Below the pieces are notes generated by a model that ran no database searches, was not told the DNA's origin, and saw only the letters and a program-made list of their open reading frames with translations. From IMG/VR virus record IMGVR_UViG_3300036768_000204, positions 1-23,416 of that record: a stretch of 23,416 nucleotides of DNA; one strand, written 5' to 3'. This document shows positions 19,158 to 23,416 of this stretch, one piece after another. The translations under genes and the position numbers were made by a program. The stretch comes from a virus. The stretch's first letter is position 1, and each line of letters begins with the position of its first letter.

Positions 19158-19552
19158 CCTATGTGGTTGTCGCTTACATGTGGGGGTGGACGAACGTACA
19201 CCAGTACCTAGTGTGCGCCACCTCCGACAAGGAGAAGGCAATCGACGAAGCTGGCAAGGAGGCAACCGAAAGTGACGGCAAATATGGCGTCGCGGTTTAC
19301 AGCCTGTCCGAGTCGAGGGATGGAGACTTCCGGCTTGAGGCCTACTTCCCGTCTGTGTATGGGGAGGATAAGCCGCGCTGGAATGCCATGCTTTCGATGT
19401 TCAGCGACGTTGGGACCAAAGTCGTGCGCGCCATCGAGGATGGAGAGCACGAAGACGTCCCGCCTTGGCTGATGGAGGTCGTCGGTGAAAAGCTCAAGTT
19501 ATACAAAGCGGCAGTCGAAGCTGCAATGTCGCTCGACGTGTCCAACCTGTAG
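19154..19552 (+). CDS. Hypothetical protein
   Basis: 132 residues, GTG start in a GTGA overlap. A first domain with alternating strands (YVVVAYMWGW, KYGVAVYSLSES, FRLEAYFPS) and a C-terminal helical part (PRWNAMLSMFSDVGTKVVRAIEDGEHEDVPPWLMEVVGEKL without break in helix propensity). No family is recognised. It shares 68 bases with the next gene in another frame. Confidence 0.7.
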   Translation: MTYVVVAYMWGWTNVHQYLVCATSDKEKAIDEAGKEATESDGKYGVAVYSLSESRDGDFRLEAYFPSVYGEDKPRWNAMLSMFSDVGTKVVRAIEDGEHEDVPPWLMEVVGEKLKLYKAAVEAAMSLDVSNL

Positions 19553-19709
19553 CGAGCTTCGTAGGCAGATCGGCGTCCTTGTGGCGCTTCTGGAGGATGT
19601 TTCGCTGTCGGTCGAGATCAACAGGTCGACGGCACCGATACACAGGAGGATTCAGTATGCCATCGCGGAGGCGAAGCATCTCGTCGACAATCGACAGGAT
19701 GAAGGCTGA
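19485..19709 (+). CDS. Small helical protein with CxxC
   Basis: 74 residues with GTG 19485 and GGAGG 6 bases upstream, which supports the long overlap with the preceding gene. It contains CPTCSELRRQIG (one CxxC) leading into a helix LVALLEDVSLSVEINR, and a second helix near the end. A short helical CxxC protein of this kind could dimerise around a metal. Unrecognised. Confidence 0.55.
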   Translation: MKSSSYTKRQSKLQCRSTCPTCSELRRQIGVLVALLEDVSLSVEINRSTAPIHRRIQYAIAEAKHLVDNRQDEG

Positions 19710-19986
19710 CCGGTGTTGCGACGAACTGATGGAGGCAACGGAGGCGTTCAACGACGCCGCTGTAAACAACCTGTTTACACTGCCTGAAGCCATCAAGATG
19801 GTAAAGCGAATCCTGAGTTCGCAGAGCAGAAAGCTGATGTTCCACACAACAATTGGCGCAGAATCGGAGGAAACGCTGCGCCTGCACAACGAGCACAACC
19901 AAGCCGTCGAGACGTTGCGTGCGCTGGCAGATGGTGGACTGATGTCGGTGCTTTCACGTATTGACGGGTCTATTTCCGTGGAGTAA
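19657..19986 (+). CDS. Hypothetical helical protein
   Basis: 109 residues from ATG 19657, chosen for the AGGAGG 7 bases upstream (an internal ATG at 19699 lacks one). The N-terminal ten residues are basic and Ser/Arg-rich, the rest is amphipathic helix (CCDELMEATEAFNDAAVNNLF, LPEAIKMVKRILS, ETLRLHNEHNQAVETLRALA). Overlaps the CxxC gene by 53 bases. Function unknown. Confidence 0.6.
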   Translation: MPSRRRSISSTIDRMKADRCCDELMEATEAFNDAAVNNLFTLPEAIKMVKRILSSQSRKLMFHTTIGAESEETLRLHNEHNQAVETLRALADGGLMSVLSRIDGSISVE

Positions 19987-19992
19987 TGTCAC

Positions 19993-20115
19993 ATGGATGA
20001 AGAGAATCGCTGGATCGTTAGGGCTGCGCGTCACCTTCCGCCGCCGGAAGTTGCGGACGCCATCGTCGTGATCGCTCTGGTGGCTGCGTTCTTCTTCGTG
20101 GTGTGGTTGCTGTGA
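19993..20115 (+). CDS. 40-residue tail-anchored membrane protein
   Basis: ATG 19993, GGAG about 10 bases upstream, encodes a polar N-terminus (MDEENRWIVRAARHLPPPEV) and one C-terminal hydrophobic helix (AIVVIALVAAFFFVVWLL). It has the same length and plan as the 40-residue protein at 4174-4296, including a basic residue and HLP before the helix, but sequence identity is low. It lies in the short gap between two larger genes and would be missed by length filters. Confidence 0.55.
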   Translation: MDEENRWIVRAARHLPPPEVADAIVVIALVAAFFFVVWLL

Positions 20116-20124
20116 GGTGGCGGC

Positions 20125-20571
20125 ATGAACCAGTCTGAGTTGCTTGAGAGGCTTGATGCCGTCCCGCGTGGCGCGGTGTTCTTGTACAGGTCTGGAGTCT
20201 TCCCGAAAATCATGCGCGGCGCCAGCGAACTGTGCGACGAGGCCGCGAAGGAGATCGTGCGCCTGAAGGCCGACGTGAAGCACTGGATTGAAGCGCGTCG
20301 GGTCGCAATCTCGTGCGGTGAGATGATGCAGGAGGAGCTGAAGAAGCTGAAGGACGAACTCAATGTTGCGCGCGACGAGATCGACCGCCTCCGCGAAGAA
20401 GTTAGCGCGCTGAGTAAGGACGCGCAACGGTGGCGCCATCTTGAGCGTAACGCCAGCGTTGGCTTTACTGGCCCGCCGTCTTATGACGCCGTGGTCAGAC
20501 TGAAGGTATTCAGCATCGCTGACAGCACAATCTCTGCGGTAGTTGATAGAGCCATCGCGGAGGGGCGGTGA
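20125..20571 (+). CDS. Coiled-coil protein of unknown function
   Basis: 148 residues. An N-terminal MNQSELLERLDAVPRGAVF segment precedes a long coiled coil (about 70-108, MMQEELKKLKDELNVARDEID and on), then the DAQRWRHLE motif common in phage early proteins with coiled coils, and a short C-terminal domain with a helix ISAVVDRAIAEG. Probably oligomeric; partner and function unknown. It is the last gene before the 236-base intergenic region. Confidence 0.75.
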   Translation: MNQSELLERLDAVPRGAVFLYRSGVFPKIMRGASELCDEAAKEIVRLKADVKHWIEARRVAISCGEMMQEELKKLKDELNVARDEIDRLREEVSALSKDAQRWRHLERNASVGFTGPPSYDAVVRLKVFSIADSTISAVVDRAIAEGR

Positions 20572-20594
20572 GAGCTACATTGTGAACTGAACAC

Positions 20595-20741
20595 GCGGCG
20601 GCAGCGCGGAGGGACGCGCCCGGAGGGAGTAGTGGAGGGAACGCCACGATCATGAGGTATGGCTCGAATTATCGGGTCGCCAACACTGGACCTCGACTGG
20701 CCAGACGTGGGAGCAGGTGTCGAGTCCTGCCCGCCGCACCA
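20595..20741 (+). ncRNA. Candidate tRNA-like structured RNA
   Basis: Outer 7-bp stem GCGGCGG (20595-20601)/CCGCCGC (20731-20737), two linker bases, a 4-bp arm GCGC/GCGC with 8-base loop (20604-20619), and a 5-bp arm GCAGG/CCTGC (20713-20730) with loop TGTCGAGT touching the outer stem, followed by A and CCA. This is tRNA geometry, but the T loop has one extra base and about 92 nt replace the anticodon arm and variable loop. It fills most of a gene-free gap. It could be a tmRNA-like or pseudo-tRNA structure, an attachment-site fragment of a host tRNA, or chance in GC-rich DNA. Confidence 0.3.
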
Positions 20742-20748
20742 ACTAAGG

Positions 20749-20797
20749 CAACTCAAACTGTCGGCATATATGCGTTCGGTGCCGACATTTTGAGTTG
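20749..20797. repeat. Large imperfect palindrome
   Basis: 18-base arms (20749-20766 and 20780-20797: CAACTCAAA, then TGTCGGCA and its complement) with one C-T mismatch and a 13-base loop. It ends 10 bases before the start of the next gene and has no T run. Operator, RNA hairpin blocking translation, or recombination site are all possible. Confidence 0.75.
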
Positions 20798-20807
20798 GTT
20801 GGTTGCC

Positions 20808-21041
20808 ATGGAGTGCGACAAATCGTGTATCGACGTGACTACGGACAAGCGCGGGAGAAAGGTGCCGACCGGGACGCGCCGCTATCCTCTGGAGCGGCTG
20901 TGCTGCGCGGTCGCGCTGCTGATGCGGCAGGACGAGACCGGTCGGTATTCGACGCTGCGGGTGATCTCGGCGCAGATCGGGGAAGAGTACGCGAAGAAGG
21001 TCGCGGACTGCGCGCGCGACGCTCTGGCACGCGCTGGCTAG
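20808..21041 (+). CDS. Small protein of unknown function
   Basis: 77 residues from ATG 20808. An upstream in-frame start at 20652 would translate the tRNA-like region and the palindrome and is rejected. The product has four Cys (MECDKSC, LCC), a basic loop (KRGRKVPTGTRRYP) and a helical C-terminus (LRVISAQIGEEYAKKVADCARDA). No good ribosome site is visible; the palindrome ends just upstream and may control it. Function unknown. Confidence 0.55.
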   Translation: MECDKSCIDVTTDKRGRKVPTGTRRYPLERLCCAVALLMRQDETGRYSTLRVISAQIGEEYAKKVADCARDALARAG

Positions 21042-21070
21042 TCCCGGAAGCGTCGGTAACGGTGTTCGCC

Positions 21071-22369
<1,299 letters not shown>

Positions 22370-22373
<4 letters not shown>

Positions 22374-22741
22374 ACATGGGCCTGATGCAGCGTAACAAAG
22401 GGAAACGTGGCGAGCGTGAGGCGGCAAGGATCCTCAGCGAAGTCACGGGGTGCAAGGTGACCCGCCGTGTCAGGCAGCACGACGGAGACAGCGACCTCGT
22501 CGGGATCGTCGGATTCTCCATCGAGGTGAAGGTCGCCAGCCGAGTCACCGCCGCAATCGTCGACGAGTGGTGGGAGCAGGCGAAGAAGCAGGCTGACGAA
22601 GGACACGAGCCTATGCTGATGTACAAGCAGGACAGGCAACCGTGGCGCTGCCGGTGGATGAGTTCTGGGGGATACTGGCTCGAAGGGACACCGAAGGCGT
22701 GGTGGGCTAATACCTGTGGAGCATTGAGGCAGAGCCTGTGA
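22370..22741 (+). CDS. Holliday-junction-resolvase-like PDDEXK nuclease
   Basis: 123 residues, GTG 22370 in a GTGA overlap; the internal MQRNKGKRG may be the true start. NKGKRGEREAARIL, GDSDLVGIVGFSIEVK provides the PDDEXK set (E15 or E17, D42, E52-x-K54), in the arrangement of phage and archaeal-type resolvases. It should cut four-way junctions before packaging or during recombination. The C-terminal WRCRW...WLEGTPKAWW block is shared only with the upstream paralogue and is not part of the standard nuclease core. Confidence 0.78.
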
Positions 22742-23007
22742 CTGAGGCGAACATGCACAAGGAGCTAATCGAGAGGCTGAAGCTCAGGGCGCTGTCGATG
22801 CCAGACATCCCTGAGTTCGGTGAGGCTGCTGCTGCTCTGTCCGGCGCGAACGTGCTGGATGAGCAGACGTACAAGATGGTGTACTCTGCAGCGTTCAACT
22901 ATGCACTCTTCAGCGGCAAGACGATCAGTGAGGCGGTACGTTTTGCGGCGGACGCAGCAGACGAGGCGATGTTCGAGGTCGCCAGACGGATCAAAGAGAA
23001 GCTTTGA
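22738..23007 (+). CDS. Hypothetical helical protein
   Basis: 89 residues from GTG 22738 (GTGA overlap) or, with a slightly better ribosome site, ATG 22753. Mostly helix: HKELIERLKLRALSMPDIP, GEAAAALSGANVLDEQTYKMV, and an Ala-rich C-terminal helix (SEAVRFAADAADEAMFEVARR). No family is recognised. It overlaps the next gene by one base. Confidence 0.65.
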   Translation: MTEANMHKELIERLKLRALSMPDIPEFGEAAAALSGANVLDEQTYKMVYSAAFNYALFSGKTISEAVRFAADAADEAMFEVARRIKEKL

Positions 23008-23306
23008 TGGAGAAGGACTCACACCTGAAAGATTTCTCGCACAGCGGCCCGGGTGGCCGGTGGAGCCGGAGGCAGGTATTTACCCAGACGTTCTGGACAA
23101 TCGGACGCCCGTTTGGAGAGTGTGAGGTTGTGGCGAAGGTTTCCGTCCCGAACGTCATCATCAGGGCGCGCGGCAGAAAGTACGTGGCGTCACTGCTGAG
23201 GGAGGCGCGCTCCGCATTGAGAGATTCTATCAGGCGAGGCGACACGACAGATGTTTGCTATGGGTTCGCCACGTTCTGTGTCGACATGAACGACGGTGAC
23301 GCCTGA
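23007..23306 (+). CDS. Hypothetical protein, last complete gene
   Basis: 99 residues from ATG 23007 in a TGATG overlap with the previous stop. Contains strands (FTQTFWTIG, CEVVAKVSVPNVIIRARG), a basic helix (LLREARSALRDSIRRGD) and an acidic end. Function unknown. The operator-like region begins right after its stop. Confidence 0.65.
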   Translation: MEKDSHLKDFSHSGPGGRWSRRQVFTQTFWTIGRPFGECEVVAKVSVPNVIIRARGRKYVASLLREARSALRDSIRRGDTTDVCYGFATFCVDMNDGDA

Positions 23307-23324
23307 CGGCGGTAGCGTTATACT
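23296..23324 (+). promoter_or_regulatory. Candidate rightward promoter
   Basis: -35 GTGACG (23296-23301) and -10 TATACT (23319-23324), 17 bases apart. The -10 lies within the left arm of an 11-bp inverted repeat, so a bound repressor would block it. The right arm also carries TATACT on the minus strand. Confidence 0.45.
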
Positions 23325-23349
23325 AGATGCAGCATGGTTCTAGTATAAC
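23317..23349. promoter_or_regulatory. Operator-like inverted repeat 1
   Basis: Perfect 11-bp arms GTTATACTAGA and TCTAGTATAAC with an 11-base centre. AT-rich arms containing -10-like hexamers on both strands and no T run after it indicate a protein binding site rather than a terminator. Confidence 0.7.
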
Positions 23350-23362
23350 CACTGTGCCGCAC

Positions 23363-23383
23363 GGTAACATGGGTAGTGTTACC
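23363..23383. promoter_or_regulatory. Operator-like inverted repeat 2
   Basis: Perfect 7-bp arms GGTAACA and TGTTACC with a 7-base centre, 13 bases after the first repeat. Total of 21 bases is typical for a dimeric helix-turn-helix repressor site. Confidence 0.65.
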
Positions 23384-23388
23384 ATGCA

Positions 23389-23416
23389 AAGCTGGTGTTA
23401 AGGTGTCTTCCAGCTT
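23389..23416. promoter_or_regulatory. Operator-like inverted repeat 3
   Basis: Perfect 7-bp arms AAGCTGG and CCAGCTT with a 14-base centre, ending at the last base of the window. It differs in sequence from the two before it. It might continue into unseen sequence. Confidence 0.5.

Noticed and set aside
20652-20807. N-terminal extension of the gene starting at 20808
   Set aside because: Would translate the tRNA-like segment and a long palindrome into a non-protein-like sequence, with no better ribosome site.

Overview
The window is part of a tailed double-stranded DNA phage genome, or a prophage. It is GC-rich and densely packed, with most neighbouring genes overlapping by 1 to 80 bases, often as ATGA or GTGA. 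The 726-residue portal (the length of the P22 type) and the terminase pair suggest short-tailed or P22-like head packaging. A two-component spanin (Rz with embedded Rz1 lipoprotein) and a signal-peptide protein that looks like an outer-membrane barrel indicate a Gram-negative host. No integrase, CI-type repressor or host gene is visible, so temperate or virulent lifestyle cannot be decided here.

Layout. (1) Positions 1-8776, minus strand: the late operon. Read leftward it holds a membrane protein, an initiator-like tRNA-Met, a 31-residue membrane peptide, endolysin, holin, Rz/Rz1, small proteins, two exported proteins, small terminase, a 40-residue membrane peptide, a membrane-anchored PDZ protein, large terminase, portal, and the first codons of the next gene. 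One plus-strand gene (5379-5633) with its own promoter and terminator sits inside it like a moron. (2) 8777-9035: divergent control region. A leftward late promoter is followed about 60 nt later by an intrinsic terminator, the pR'-tR' layout of lambda, and a rightward promoter stands next to it. (3) 9036-11855, plus strand: small unknown genes, a Nudix-like remnant and a DUF932 protein, ending in a strong terminator. (4) 11779-15939, minus strand: DNA metabolism operon with DnaB helicase, dNMP kinase, NinB, a YbcO-like HNH protein, a NrdR-like zinc ribbon, and a last gene at the position of lambda Q. (5) 15940-16511: divergent early control region. It contains a leftward leader of about 375 nt that folds into many helices with G-U pairs only in the minus-strand sense. 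(6) 16512-23306, plus strand: recombination operon (ERF annealing protein, YqaJ exonuclease, SSB), then many small genes, a nonapeptide-repeat protein and a tandem pair of Holliday-resolvase-like proteins, one of which has lost its catalytic residues. (7) 23296-23416: a promoter and three different perfect inverted repeats, probably an operator region.

How it works together (inference). ERF, exonuclease, SSB, NinB and resolvase make a lambda-Red-like recombination set, and DnaB loads for replication. The lysis genes and the packaging genes are probably read from one late promoter that needs antitermination. The items most worth a second look are the structured dnaB leader RNA, the initiator-like tRNA, the active/inactive nuclease pair, the PDZ protein between the terminase genes, the 7-bp-phased TGTCA repeats, and the SSB 3' end hairpin that hides a ribosome binding site.
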